Notes: generated from the letters alone by a model not told the origin. A stretch of DNA of 64,000 bases from Ruminococcus sp. (GCA_013911065.1 JACERV010000026.1:1-64000), one strand, 5' to 3'; shown: positions 42,101-50,743, counted from the first letter of the stretch. A program made the numbers and translations.

Positions 42101-43811
42101 AGCTATTTAATGTCCAATTTTTAAAGGTGTATCCTGGTTTTTTCGGGTCTTCCGGTTTTACTGTTTTCTGACCTGCTGCTACAAACTGAGGATCAATATA
42201 AGACCCGCCGTCCGTATCAAATTTCAGCCAGTAACCCCTTTTTATAATGGGATTCAATGTCATATCCGCTGTAACTGCTATTCCATTGCTTACCGGAGTG
42301 TTTATATTCGTTACATACCAGCCGGTAATAGCCTCATCCGGTCTCACAGCAAATTGGACATTTGTATAATCCAGCCTGTCTCCATTTGCATAAGTCTGTG
42401 TGTAAACAATTTTGCCGTCACCATCTTTATAATATACGTGCCATTCTGTCCTATACTGTGCATACAAATTCACTGTTTTGTCTGCTGTCAGGGTGCCAAC
42501 GTTTCCGAAGGTAAATTTATTTCCGCCTGTCTGAGCTGTATACCATCCGGAGAAAACTTTGCCAGTCACCGCAGGAACCTCTGGTTCCGATACAATCTCA
42601 TTACTTTTTACAATCTGTGTAGCATTTGCAATCTGACTGCCATTTATATCGAAAAAGTTATAAGTAGTTATATATGGAGTGCCCACTGCCCCCACAACAT
42701 AAATAGAAAAACTATCCGCATTTACAGAAACTGTAGTATCTGAGGAATCATTCGCTGCTACTGTAGTGCTAACCGGGTCTGCCGCACTTCTTTCATCTTC
42801 CATGTGGAAAACCTGTAACTTTGAATCCTCTCCGTTTGTAAGGGAAGAACTTGCTGAAACAGTGAAATCCACTGCTACCTGATGCCCTTCTGCCGGTTGA
42901 ATCTCATTGCCCGATTTATCATAGAAGGTAATGTCAAATGCAACCGTCCCATTTACCTCTTTTCCTTCACCAACTACATCCGATATTGCATTGTCAATTT
43001 TAGAAGAGTTTACTGGTTTAATATCTAAAGTAGTCCCGTTTGGAAAAGTACCTTCGGGAGCATTCACATTTACAGTAACCCCACCGTTTGTAAGACTGCC
43101 TGTAATAGGAACAGATGGCTCTTCACTCACTGTTGTTTCACTATTATCCTTTTCCGGTGTATCCTGAGAAACTTCCTTGTATACTGCGGTGATTTCTTTA
43201 TTCTCAGAAACTTCTATCTGATAAGTGAACACATTTCCGTTTACAGCCACTGGAGCAATTACATTGCCATTTTGGTCTTTAACCATGTCAACAGTATGTT
43301 TTCCATCGACAGTAACTTCTGCATTTAACAGAGCGCCCTCTGTATATTTTCCGTCCTCTTCATATGTAACATCTCTCTTTTCACTTCCATCCGTCCAAAT
43401 CTTGATAGAACCACCTTCAACTGCTGGCTTGTGGAATACTACATTATATTCCTGTTCTACATTCTCAGATGGTGTTACCTCCGCAGTCTGATCATTTGGA
43501 TTTGATTGCTCCTCTGCGTCAGAAACCTTTGGCTGTTCACCCAGCACGATCTCCTGTGTAGCAGTTGATCCGGTCTCGCCAGTTCCCTGGGTCCCTGCAT
43601 CCGAATCATTCGTCTCAACATTTGCCTCGCCGGCTCCTTCATCAGCAGTCGGTGGTCCGGCTTGTAAGTCTTCCTGTCCAACTGTATCCTCGCTGGTAGC
43701 CAGCAAAGATGTACCAGATGAATATACAGCACTTGTAGCTACCATAACCACTGCTAAAAGAAGGGCCAGCCAACGCTTAAAATTCTTCTTCATAGTCCTC
43801 TCTCCTTCCAT
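33126..43811 (-). CDS. Giant (3561 aa) secreted repeat-rich surface protein / adhesin
   Basis: N-terminal signal peptide; Listeria-Bacteroides-like repeats; MBG-like repeats; tandem DUF11/DUF7507-like repeats; SHIRT-like repeats; Pro/Thr-rich stretch; C-terminal TM with KKRQ tail. Confidence 0.95.
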   Translation of the reverse strand: MEGERTMKKNFKRWLALLLAVVMVATSAVYSSGTSLLATSEDTVGQEDLQAGPPTADEGAGEANVETNDSDAGTQGTGETGSTATQEIVLGEQPKVSDAEEQSNPNDQTAEVTPSENVEQEYNVVFHKPAVEGGSIKIWTDGSEKRDVTYEEDGKYTEGALLNAEVTVDGKHTVDMVKDQNGNVIAPVAVNGNVFTYQIEVSENKEITAVYKEVSQDTPEKDNSETTVSEEPSVPITGSLTNGGVTVNVNAPEGTFPNGTTLDIKPVNSSKIDNAISDVVGEGKEVNGTVAFDITFYDKSGNEIQPAEGHQVAVDFTVSASSSLTNGEDSKLQVFHMEDERSAADPVSTTVAANDSSDTTVSVNADSFSIYVVGAVGTPYITTYNFFDINGSQIANATQIVKSNEIVSEPEVPAVTGKVFSGWYTAQTGGNKFTFGNVGTLTADKTVNLYAQYRTEWHVYYKDGDGKIVYTQTYANGDRLDYTNVQFAVRPDEAITGWYVTNINTPVSNGIAVTADMTLNPIIKRGYWLKFDTDGGSYIDPQFVAAGQKTVKPEDPKKPGYTFKNWTLNSSAFSFGNALSADTTIKATWTAQKVGYTVVYWKQKITDNKNTADSQKTYDYDSSDITRTANVGATVSANSTDTGKSWEGFKYNGSKSTSVTVKADGTTVLNVYYDRQLMTMNFYRSTGKDWWGNTIWESNPSIVFTGLYGSSLEANGYTWPNTFGWNYQNGSSTTYMTFLDAFIFPISGTTINFKQTSLNSGTTISHYKQQLDGTYSAQAANTTSASGNGSFTFTNKYNGFTISEYSTDGRTWRNASAGGSVSLSNSNLRVRYTRNSYNFAYYNYNKVEKQDSVKYEEPLNSKAGYVPPRPSGLADYYTFDGWYADASLTQEYDFSGVMPAAGVTIYAKWIAPEFTVEFYTDTDIPFGTQQTIKAGEKVTALEPPTMAGKIFAGWVKEDGTPFSFDQQIISNMKIYATWVGGPSYQVKYNAGRGSGTVPVDSNTYTDGAKAPAASNNGLTAPTGEVFIGWKSSSDNKVYYPGSLVQISNANVTLTAQWAKKAATTKLIYDYNGGIDSNNNTQSSVITSLENSRITAAANGSTRTGYTFDSWNTKADGTGTKVQPGSTIQIDNLEQYTADTNILYATWKENKVDIQYISENTAAGTVSPAKDSVLAVTGNLSGTRSTAAAADGYYFTGWTLQGSQQVISTDKELSAAVINNYAKVNGLYAAATFVAHFKSKTPITVTADSAEKYYDGTALTASGYSVSPESALAEGDSLIATISGSITNAGTSANTVSSVKIIHDNGDGTTTDVTGKYTINKQDGMLTVKRVVVTITADNKAKQYGLDNPSLTYQVSGLVNNETLDGINVAPELSTTAGKVSPAGDYPITFKPESAVSQTTNYDITYVPGTLKIVKNVTPLIITAKDAQQVYNGEALKASGYKSVSGLTAGDTISMILMKDTSQITDVGSKTNEIASVIIRNQSGQIVNVTDNYENVIYMPGTLQVTPAVIEVKAVDNGKGLGQTDPSLTYQVTKDSAVNGETAAFTGNVSREPGETAKTYEIGQGTLNLTDNGSFKASNYTLNFTPGTFTIESPDFSITKSLTNEGTGENGAFKAGETAKFDITVTNNSKFDIENVTVSDILNGGTGAVQIVANGNAYSINENGTAEIAKLAKGEDVVVKAEYTVTQADVDAQGTITNTATVKAPGTDPTESGEVTVHVEKVKPAVTVTKKITEGTSGNGADGTYKAGDVAHYTITVTNTGNVTLENIPVNETLPGTTFDTTGTDTASIAKLAPQESAALAASYTVTQADVDKGEVVNNVATATVPGTEEPTPSEPTPITPEKKNPEVTVTKKITEDTAGTGLNGTYKAGEVAHYTITVTNTGNVTLEDIPVNETLAGATFDTTGTDTASIAKLEPQESAALAASYTVTQADVDKGEVINNIATATAPGTEEPTPSNPTPTYPEPKNPAVTVKKEITQGTGGTGEDGTYKAGEVAHYTITVTNNGNVTLENIPVEETLPGATFDATGTAAESIAKLEPQQSVTLAASYTVTQTDVNKGEVINNIAAATVPGTTNPVPSNPTPVTPETKNPALTVAKAVKAGTQGTGENGTYKAGDVAQYTITVTNSGNVTLENIPVNETLIGATFDSTNAAEAIIAKLEPKESTTLAASYTVTQADVDKGEEINNVATATVPGTEEPTPSEPTPITPEDKKPEVTVTKEITAGTSGTGENGTYKAGEVAHYTITVTNSGNVTLENIPVNEMLTGATFDSTNSAEAVIAELRPTESTTLAASYTVTQADVDKGEVINNIATATAPGTEEPTPSEPTPITPEDKSPEVTVTKEITEGTAGTGENGTYKAGDVAHYTITVTNSGNVTLENIPVNETLAGATFDSTNSAEAVIEKLEPKESTTLAASYTVTQADVDKGEVINNVATATAPGTEEPTPSEPTPITPEDKNPEVTVTKKVTAGTEGTGENGTYKAGDVAHYTITVTNSGNVTLENIPVNETLTGATFDSTNSAEAVIVKLEPKESTTLAASYTVTQADVDRGEVINNVATATAPGTEEPTPSEPTPITPEDKNPEVTVAKEVTAGTLGTGENGTYKAGDVAYYTITVTNSGNVTLENIPVNETLTGATFDSTNSAEAVIEKLEPKESKTLAASYTVTQADVDKGEEINNIATATAPGTEEPTPSEPTPITPETKAPAFTAVKAVSNNGTGENGAFKADETATFTITVTNTGNTTLKNITVADQLEGAVITSGTGYTVEEDGSAVITNMAPNTSTVVYARYKVTQEDVDNGGVKNVAAVTVPGENQPEPQNPSVDVPTDTQKPEIVTSKEVTNQGTGEEGAFKADDTAIFEIKVTNAGNVTQRNITVEEGLSGAVILPGSGYTVENGVAKIDRLTVGTTVTVNAEYTVTQADIDNGEGLMNVAIVKADGTDPQNPETPIPVETKNPSMNVTKSILDEQELYHIGDTIQYQIKVANDGNTTLNNLVISDQLSNASGNVVFAEGDGYTVDGSTVLIGQLAPGKSVTINCSYEVTRADSGKTITNTATGTSDETPEPEEGTTGGIPVERLYTLTIHYVYSGTSATAAPDYTGEFAVGEAFSVQSPAIDGYTMDYASISSGENGMPADDLEFTVTYKPLRNVNYSWSGLPEGTTLYDGAGNVVVPVLPASLTGLRNGQEYIIDNEMPKVVYTHDAYGNINQSYTLSNWNDPNNGIMGDDDVTVTGVWAAGNVEVNTWNITYQWSGDIPGGAYAQTLPTDTKAYINNAPYEVDSKFSNGYTVTTHDAYGNVNGAYTFGGWDTKPGSSITSDMTIRGTWSFTETAVASHNIIYSWSGLPEGTTLYDEAGNVIVPGLPASITGLVNGQEYTIDNEMPATVVYTHDANGNRNGSYTFGEWNDPNSGIMGDSDVTVTGVWTGEEIEVPVTPTEPTTPTTPTSPVTPVTSVTPAAPAAPAVPTPGALIPAAPTVVIPPTQTPAGAIDAEVTENEDGSYELTPIEDTETPLANTDLDDHACCILHFLLMLLALLILILYTKNMKKRQARIFELREELELKKARNGLGGEE
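33560..34420 (-). repeat. Three SHIRT-like coding repeats (YSWSGLPEGTTLYD...YTHDAYGN...VTVTGVW)
   Basis: Three related blocks in the C-terminal part of the giant protein. Confidence 0.7.
35731..38658 (-). repeat. Eight tandem 366-bp (122-aa) DUF7507/DUF11-like coding repeats with exact period
   Basis: Equivalent motif starts at 35731, 36097, 36463, 36829, 37195, 37561, 37927, 38293 (each +366). Confidence 0.92.
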
Positions 43812-43980
43812 TTTAATTCATTGCTCTATTATTAAAATCAAAAACCCTTAAAATATTCTTGAATACGCTCAACTTGAAGGATTTACAGATTGATAAGTTA
43901 CATATATAAAGAGAGGCCTTGAATGTAAAAGGGGTCAAATTTTTTATACTTTTTTAACTTTTTGCCAGAAAAGCATAAAA

Positions 43981-44016
43981 GAGTGTGAATCCTTAATACC
44001 TTCAGGATTCACACTC
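43981..44016. terminator. Hairpin gagtgtgaatcct/aggattcacactc
   Basis: Perfect 13-bp inverted repeat with 10-nt loop. Confidence 0.65.
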
Positions 44017-44043
44017 TCCTTATATATGTATATATTCAGTTAA

Positions 44044-44187
44044 TTATGAAACTTTACCTTGTTCTAATTTATGAACCCTTTCCTGTAAATTTGATACATT
44101 TTTAGATAGCAGATTCACTGTATCATAATCAATTTTAATGGTTAAAATTCCAAACTTATCAGATTTATTTGTGACTATTTTCTATCA
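44044..44187 (-). pseudogene. C-terminal remnant of the coiled-coil gene found intact at 50804-51565
   Basis: Minus frame DKFGILTIKIDYDTVNLLSKNVSNLQERVHKLEQGKVS* matches LRVIVNGIKIDHDTVNLLSENVSNLHYEIHKLKIKLS*. Confidence 0.75.
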
Positions 44188-44265
44188 CTCCGTTAAAACC
44201 AAAAATCCGAAAATATTATTCTGCTAACGGGATATAATATGTCTAAAACCATAAGATTTCTGCCG

Positions 44266-44296
44266 CTCGCCATCTCCTGTGGATAGGCGAGTTTTT
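44266..44296 (+). terminator. Terminator-like hairpin in the leader of the cellulose-type operon
   Basis: ctcgcc-N14-ggcgag followed by ttttt. Confidence 0.5.
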
Positions 44297-44370
44297 AAAT
44301 GTATGGAAATGGAATAGAACAAAGGAGATTATAGAGTACTTCTTCTCAAGTCGTTTGGAGGTTGAACATC

Positions 44371-45468
44371 ATGCATTATTGGGATAATAATATCATAATT
44401 TTAATTCCTTCTTTAGAACCTGATAAAAAGTTACCGATATATGTGGATCAATTGTGTGAACTAGGCCTGAATCATATTCTGGTGGTGGACGATGGGTCCG
44501 GCCCAAGCTATCAATCCATCTTTTCTGAGTTGGAAACAAAGGGTTGCGCCGTATTGCATCACGAACAAAATCAAGGAAAAGGCTGTGCATTGAAAACCGG
44601 ATTAACCTATATTCAGGAGAAAATACCCGGCTTTGCCTGCGTCGTTACAGCAGACGCAGATGGTCAACATGTACCAGAGGACGTGCTTTCCGTGGCGGAG
44701 CTATCCAAGCAGCATCCGAATGCGCTGGTACTCGGCGTGCGTGATTTTTCAGGTTCTGATGTACCCCCGAAATCATTGATAGGCAACCACATTTCAGCAG
44801 TGCTGTTTGCTGCATTATACGGAAAATATCTATCGGACACCCAGACAGGATTGCGTGCTTTTACACGGAAATTGCTGCGTTGCATGATGGAAGTGCGTGG
44901 TGAGCGCTTTGAATACGAAATTCAGATGCTCATTACCTGCGTGCAAATGCACATTCCCATACTCACTCAACCAATTCAAGTCATTTATGAAAATCAGAAT
45001 AAAGGTACACACTTTAGGCCATTGCGTGATAGTACAAAGGTTATTGGCACAATACTAGGCAGCTTTGTGCGGTTCGCATTGGCTTCATTGCTGGGCGCAG
45101 TGGTGGATCTTGGATTGGCGTGGATATTATTGGATGTTTTGCGCCCTCTTATTTGGGATGATTATCTGCGCATCCTACTGGCGACTGCCGCTGCACGGGT
45201 TTTTTCAATCTCTGTGAATTATTGTATCAACCGTTTTGTGGTTTTCCGTGTGCAATCTTCGGCGGAGAAAAGTCTGTCTCGCTACCTGCTTTTGACTGCG
45301 CTGCTGATGCTGCTATCCGGCAGCGGTGTATATGTATTAAACACGGTGCTGCAAATTGATGAGAAAATCGCAAAAATCATCTGCGATACATGTTTGTTTT
45401 TGCTTAGCTTCAGAGTACAGCAAAAGTGGGTTTTTGCAAAGAGAGGAGGAACCCAAAATGGAGAATAA
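44371..45468 (+). CDS. GT2 glycosyltransferase fused to a C-terminal GtrA-like membrane domain
   Basis: ILVVDDGSG, HEQNQGKGCALKTGL, TADADGQHVPED; FVRFALASLLGAVVDLGLAWILL...NYCINRFVVF. Confidence 0.9.
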   Translation: MHYWDNNIIILIPSLEPDKKLPIYVDQLCELGLNHILVVDDGSGPSYQSIFSELETKGCAVLHHEQNQGKGCALKTGLTYIQEKIPGFACVVTADADGQHVPEDVLSVAELSKQHPNALVLGVRDFSGSDVPPKSLIGNHISAVLFAALYGKYLSDTQTGLRAFTRKLLRCMMEVRGERFEYEIQMLITCVQMHIPILTQPIQVIYENQNKGTHFRPLRDSTKVIGTILGSFVRFALASLLGAVVDLGLAWILLDVLRPLIWDDYLRILLATAAARVFSISVNYCINRFVVFRVQSSAEKSLSRYLLLTALLMLLSGSGVYVLNTVLQIDEKIAKIICDTCLFLLSFRVQQKWVFAKRGGTQNGE

Positions 45469-47737
45469 GGAAAAACAAAAGAGAGACATCCTTTTCATTG
45501 CGACGATGATTTTAATGTCAGTTTATCTGATCTGGCGCATGCTGTTTACGATTCCATTTCAAAGAGGTATTTTGAACGTTATTTTTGGTATACTATTGAT
45601 TGTTGCCGAAACCATGACGGTATTTACGACCTTTGAGTTGTTTATTCAAAAAATGCAAAAAAAAGTTGACCGCTTGGAGCTTCCTGTAATACCGAATGAA
45701 TTTTATCCAGATGTGGATGTATTCATTGCCACACACAACGAACCGGTTAACTTGCTTTATAAGACCGTGAATGCCTGTACACATATGGATTATCCGGATA
45801 AGAGTAAGGTTCATATCTATTTCTGCGATGATGGCAACCGCCAAGCGGTGGCAGAGCTTGCTGCACAATTTGATGCAGGGTATATTCCATTGGCAGAAAA
45901 CAAGCATGCCAAATCAGGAAACCTGAACAATGCGCTTGCTCACACGACCTCCCCACTGATTGTCACATTTGATGCAGACATGATTCCCCAGCACACATTT
46001 TTAATGAAGACCGTGCCTTATTTTTTGTTGCCGAAGTTCATCAAGGAAGAGGATGGATGGAGGCTGCGATGTGAAGAGGATCCGCCATACAAAGGGCGCA
46101 GACTGGGACTGGTACAAACTCCACAGAGCTTCTATAATCCAGATTTGTTCCAGTTTAATCTTTATGCCGAGCAAAATATTCCCAATGAGCAGGACTTCTT
46201 TTCAATGGAAATCAACCGGATACGCAATGCTTCCAATGCCATTGCTTACACCGGCAGCAACACCGTGATTTCCCGCCAGGCGATGGAGGAAATCGGCGGC
46301 TTCCCTTGTCATACCATCACGGAAGATTTTGAAACCAGCATCCGTCTGCAACAGGCAAACTATCTAACCTATGCTACTGATGAGGTACAGGCAGCGGGTC
46401 TTACCACCACAACGATATCCAGTATGCTGAAGCAACGTGTCCGTTGGGCACGGGGCATCATACAGAGCTTGCACAACACCGGTGCTATCTTCTCCCGAAA
46501 GCTGCCATTCGCCGCAAACATTACCTACCTGAACAGTTTTCTGTATTGGTGGTCGTTCTTTAATCGGCTGGTCTTTATCCTGTCTCCCATTTTGTTTGCA
46601 TTGTTTGACTTTCAGATCGTCAATGCTGGATTTTGGGACATCCTCTTGTTATGGCTGCCTTCCTATGCACTGTATTCAATAGCAATGCGATTTTTGTCGG
46701 GCAACATCCGAAATCAACGTTGGAGTCAGGTAATAGACACCATTCTTATGCCCTACTTAATTCTCCCGACACTTTTAGAAATGTTGCATATCCGTGAGAC
46801 AAAGTTCAAGGTTACCAACAAGAAAAAAGAGAATGTGGAAGACCGTTGGCACAACTTTAAGTTTGCCCTCCCACATATATTCCTGCTAGCGCTTTCCATT
46901 GCAGCGATGATACGTTTTGTTAGTGGTAAATACGGCTGGGCATTGGTATACAGCAGCATTATTATATTCTGGCTGGCATACAATACGGTGGCACTTTGCT
47001 ATGCTATCTTCTTTATGTTGGGACGGCCCGCATTTCGTGAAACAGAGCGAATACGAGCCCAAGAAAATGTCACAGTACAAACTCATGGGCGCACCTATGA
47101 TGCGGTAAGCGCAGACCTGTCCGAAACCGGCATGGCCTTTTATTCGGCAAAACCCATTTATGTACCCGAAGACAGTATTGTTTCACTGAGCATCCAGACG
47201 ATGCGCTACAAAGCACAACTGGAAGGAAGCATTGTCTATGTCCGCCAGGAGAAACCGCAGAATCAATCACGGTGGCGGTATGCAGTTTCGGTAAAACCGA
47301 TATCGGAAGAGGATAAGCGCCAGTATATGCAGATTATCTATGACCGTATGCACTCTTTGCCAAAGCAGCTGAATTTTTGGATCACGGCCTATGACGATGT
47401 GGTACGCAATATTCGCAAGCGTATTGAAAAACAATTTTCGGATAAACGAAAGCTGCCGCGCATACAGATTGCTTACCCGGTAACGTTTCACAACGGACAG
47501 CAGTGTGTGCTGTATAGCTTCAACTATCGCTATTTTTCCGCAACCGGCTTAATCGTTCCAGACGGTCCGCTAAGCTTTACATCACCCAGCGGCATTGAGG
47601 TGCAGCTTCACCGGGCAGATATCGCCGCTGCCAACAAAGAGGAAGTACTGCTTGAGGTAGAGAACCTTCAAGCTCTCGAAAAAGGCGGATTGCTTGACAA
47701 GTTACTCGAAGAACTACAGGAAGGAGGAGTCAAATGA
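45458..47737 (+). CDS. Cellulose synthase-like GT2 with C-terminal PilZ domain (BcsA/CcsA-like)
   Basis: DVFIATHNEP, FCDDGNR, FDADMIP, TGSN, TITEDFETSIRLQ, QRVRWARG; PilZ RETER and DLSETG motifs. Confidence 0.92.
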   Translation: MENKEKQKRDILFIATMILMSVYLIWRMLFTIPFQRGILNVIFGILLIVAETMTVFTTFELFIQKMQKKVDRLELPVIPNEFYPDVDVFIATHNEPVNLLYKTVNACTHMDYPDKSKVHIYFCDDGNRQAVAELAAQFDAGYIPLAENKHAKSGNLNNALAHTTSPLIVTFDADMIPQHTFLMKTVPYFLLPKFIKEEDGWRLRCEEDPPYKGRRLGLVQTPQSFYNPDLFQFNLYAEQNIPNEQDFFSMEINRIRNASNAIAYTGSNTVISRQAMEEIGGFPCHTITEDFETSIRLQQANYLTYATDEVQAAGLTTTTISSMLKQRVRWARGIIQSLHNTGAIFSRKLPFAANITYLNSFLYWWSFFNRLVFILSPILFALFDFQIVNAGFWDILLLWLPSYALYSIAMRFLSGNIRNQRWSQVIDTILMPYLILPTLLEMLHIRETKFKVTNKKKENVEDRWHNFKFALPHIFLLALSIAAMIRFVSGKYGWALVYSSIIIFWLAYNTVALCYAIFFMLGRPAFRETERIRAQENVTVQTHGRTYDAVSADLSETGMAFYSAKPIYVPEDSIVSLSIQTMRYKAQLEGSIVYVRQEKPQNQSRWRYAVSVKPISEEDKRQYMQIIYDRMHSLPKQLNFWITAYDDVVRNIRKRIEKQFSDKRKLPRIQIAYPVTFHNGQQCVLYSFNYRYFSATGLIVPDGPLSFTSPSGIEVQLHRADIAAANKEEVLLEVENLQALEKGGLLDKLLEELQEGGVK

Positions 47738-49572
47738 TTGGAATTACGTTACCCCTTGTCATCCTATCCTTTCTGGGGTATATGCTGCTCGCACGAAAAG
47801 CGCTGATGCTGCGCTGGGAATTCATCCCTGTCTTTGTGTTTTCGTCAACTTCCTGTGCTGTGTTTTTTTTCGGGGTGGCTGGTGTGCTGCCGGAAGGGTC
47901 GATTGTGGTGATGTCGGCAGGAGTACTCGCCTTTGTGTGGTTTGTGCTTGCTTTTTGGCAGGGGTACATTCGGCTGCAGATACACATAACGCTGTTTCAC
48001 TGCTTTTTCATGGCAGGAATCCTGCTTTTCTTTGTGGTTTTGATTCGCAGCAGACTGACACACTACGACAACTTTTCTCATTGGGGCATTGTCGTGAAAC
48101 AGATGTTGAGCACCCATGCTTTTCCGACGGCGGAATCTGCACTTGTGGACTTCAAAAACTATCCGCTGGGCACTGCCTCTTTTCTCTATTATGTCTGCCG
48201 TTTTTCCGGCCACAGTGAGTCCACCATGCTGATAGCACAGGCGATGCTAGTGTTTTCCTGCTTCTATGCAATGTTTGGCATCATATCAGAGAAGAAACGG
48301 TTTTTGCTATATGCGTTTATGGGTTCGGGGCTTGCGGCTCTGTCTTTCTTCAACCTCACCATTCGCATTAATAACCTGTTAGTCGATTTTCTGCTGCCTA
48401 TCTTTACATTGGCTATCTTCGCCGCTGCTTATCAATATCGAAAGGACCCCTTACGTTCCTTGCTCATTTTTACGCCGATTGCAGGACTATTAACTGTGAC
48501 CAAGAGCACTGGCATTATCTTTGCTGCGTTTGGACTTATGTATATATTCTATATGTTAATCAAGCACCGTGAAGCACCCTTCTGGGGAAGGTTTGCATGG
48601 CTGTCACCAACTGCGCTGTTGGGGGTGTTCGCCCCATATCTGCTCTGGTTGCTGCATATGAAAACCGCATTTTCCGGTGTGGTGAATAAATTTGATATGC
48701 AAAAACTACCGATTCAAAAAACAGCGGAGCAGATGAACGAAATTACCTCTTTGTTTTGGCGCTCTGCCACCGACCTAACCACTCGCCCCGCTATCGGCAT
48801 CTTGGGTTTTAACCTACTTGCAATTGGTGCATCGATTTTTGCTGCCCGGGTTATGAAGAAAAAGTGGAGGCTGCGGAAAGGATTAATTGCACTCAACGCA
48901 GTGCTGATTCTATACTATGCGGGTATCCTGGGACTATATCTGTTTTCTATGCCTTGGGATGAGGCATCATGGCTGGCAGGATTTGAGCGCTATGCTTCCA
49001 GCATTGTAGTTCTGTTTGCGGGCGCACTGGTAATGTGTGCCACAGTGGATATTGAAAACACCTTTCATTACAGAATTGGTGAGGTGCCCGATGAGCAGGC
49101 ATTCCACAGCCCTGCCAGTAAAAACCGCTATCAAAAAGGGGTTTTGGCCTGTACTGCGCTTGCCATCATCATGCTGCTGTCCGAATATAATGGAATGAAA
49201 TGGAATATAAATGCCTATGGCGCTTCTCTGCCGCAGCAGGTCCAGTCTGTGGTGGGGGATCGATGGGTGAAAGGCGGAGAAGCAGACACACACCGCTACC
49301 TGCTTTATGCATCGGACAAAGATGCACAAGTGACCAATTATTACATGCAGTATGTGGGGCGGTACTTTCTCTATGCCCCGGCTGTGGATGGCATCTGTTT
49401 GTTTTGGGAAGACAACATGGATAATTTACTCAGCGGGTATGACTATTTCGTGATGGTGGAAAGTGATGTGAATGCAAGGCATCTGCTCCACAAGCACTAT
49501 GGTGTGACAGGAGAGGAGGGGCTGTATCGCATTGATAAAACAAATGGCAAGATATCGCTGGTTTTGGAGTAG
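47734..49572 (+). CDS. Polytopic membrane protein of the cellulose-type operon
   Basis: 612 aa, many hydrophobic helices; overlaps the upstream stop and the downstream start. Confidence 0.7.
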   Translation: MIGITLPLVILSFLGYMLLARKALMLRWEFIPVFVFSSTSCAVFFFGVAGVLPEGSIVVMSAGVLAFVWFVLAFWQGYIRLQIHITLFHCFFMAGILLFFVVLIRSRLTHYDNFSHWGIVVKQMLSTHAFPTAESALVDFKNYPLGTASFLYYVCRFSGHSESTMLIAQAMLVFSCFYAMFGIISEKKRFLLYAFMGSGLAALSFFNLTIRINNLLVDFLLPIFTLAIFAAAYQYRKDPLRSLLIFTPIAGLLTVTKSTGIIFAAFGLMYIFYMLIKHREAPFWGRFAWLSPTALLGVFAPYLLWLLHMKTAFSGVVNKFDMQKLPIQKTAEQMNEITSLFWRSATDLTTRPAIGILGFNLLAIGASIFAARVMKKKWRLRKGLIALNAVLILYYAGILGLYLFSMPWDEASWLAGFERYASSIVVLFAGALVMCATVDIENTFHYRIGEVPDEQAFHSPASKNRYQKGVLACTALAIIMLLSEYNGMKWNINAYGASLPQQVQSVVGDRWVKGGEADTHRYLLYASDKDAQVTNYYMQYVGRYFLYAPAVDGICLFWEDNMDNLLSGYDYFVMVESDVNARHLLHKHYGVTGEEGLYRIDKTNGKISLVLE

Positions 49573-50641
49573 TGTGATTCTGCTCGCGTTTCTACTATTA
49601 TTCATGTGGTGGCGTTGGCAGACCACAGAAGCTTTGCGTTTTGTACGCAATCTGGGAATCGGGTTTAATTTAGGCAACACACTGGATGTGCATGACCTAC
49701 ATTTTGATACGAATCAACCCACTGATTTTGAAATCTATTGGGGCAACCCAGTTACCACGAAGGAGATGATTGCTGATATCAAGGAAGCCGGCTTTGGTGT
49801 GCTGCGCATACCCGTAAGCTGGGAAGAACATTTAGACGAGAATGGAGTCGTCCACAAAGAGTGGATGGATCGAGTACAACAGCTGGTGGATTATGCAATA
49901 TCAGAGGATTTGCACGTCATTATCAATGCCCACCACGACAGCTGGTATACGCCGGATGATGCTCACCTTGATTCAGCCAAAAAGAGGATGAGCCAACTAT
50001 GGTCTCAAATTTCCGAACGTTTTGCAGCCTATGATGAACGATTATTATTTGAAAGCATGAATGAGCCACGCTTGATTGGTACCGACGAGGAATGGACGGT
50101 TGGAACGCCGAGAGCACGAGAAATTGTCAATGAACTAAATGAGGTATTTGTAAGAACAGTCCGTAAAAGCGGCGGCATGAATGAAAAACGGTACTTGCTG
50201 CTGCCTACATACTGTGCACGAGTTGAGACCGCTGCATTGGAGGATTTTCGTCTGCCGCAGAATGAAAGGCTCATTCTTTCGGTGCATTTGTATGTACCTT
50301 TTGACTTTGCTCTAAATCCAACCGGGACACAACGCTTTTCACCAGAGGATACTTTAGCGATTGACCAGATATTCAAAGATTTGCACAGACTCTTTACTAG
50401 TAAGAATATTCCGGCCATCATCACGGAATTTGGCGCTGTTGATAAGAAAAACGAGCACGAACGTTCTATTTGGGTGCACCATATACTAGGGCAAGCAAGA
50501 AAGGCCGATATTTCCTGCATTTGGTGGGATGCCGGCGGTCCGCCGGAGGAAGATAAGCCCTATCCACTCTACAATCGTGTTGCCCGGGAATGGTTGTTCC
50601 CCGATTTACTCAAAACGCTGACTGGTCATGCAGAGAAATAG
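49532..50641 (+). CDS. Membrane-anchored GH5-type endoglucanase (CcsZ-like)
   Basis: GIGFNLGNTLDVHD, GFGVLRIPVSW, HVIINAHHD, LLFESMNEPR, IITEFGAVD; N-terminal TM. Confidence 0.92.
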   Translation: MIKQMARYRWFWSSVILLAFLLLFMWWRWQTTEALRFVRNLGIGFNLGNTLDVHDLHFDTNQPTDFEIYWGNPVTTKEMIADIKEAGFGVLRIPVSWEEHLDENGVVHKEWMDRVQQLVDYAISEDLHVIINAHHDSWYTPDDAHLDSAKKRMSQLWSQISERFAAYDERLLFESMNEPRLIGTDEEWTVGTPRAREIVNELNEVFVRTVRKSGGMNEKRYLLLPTYCARVETAALEDFRLPQNERLILSVHLYVPFDFALNPTGTQRFSPEDTLAIDQIFKDLHRLFTSKNIPAIITEFGAVDKKNEHERSIWVHHILGQARKADISCIWWDAGGPPEEDKPYPLYNRVAREWLFPDLLKTLTGHAEK

Positions 50642-50743
50642 CAAAAAAATCTTAAAACTTGATTCGTCCTTCCATTTATAATTGAAAGTTCTCAAACGTG
50701 TATTCCTTAAAGATGCTTAATAAATTGAGATGTTATACAAATG

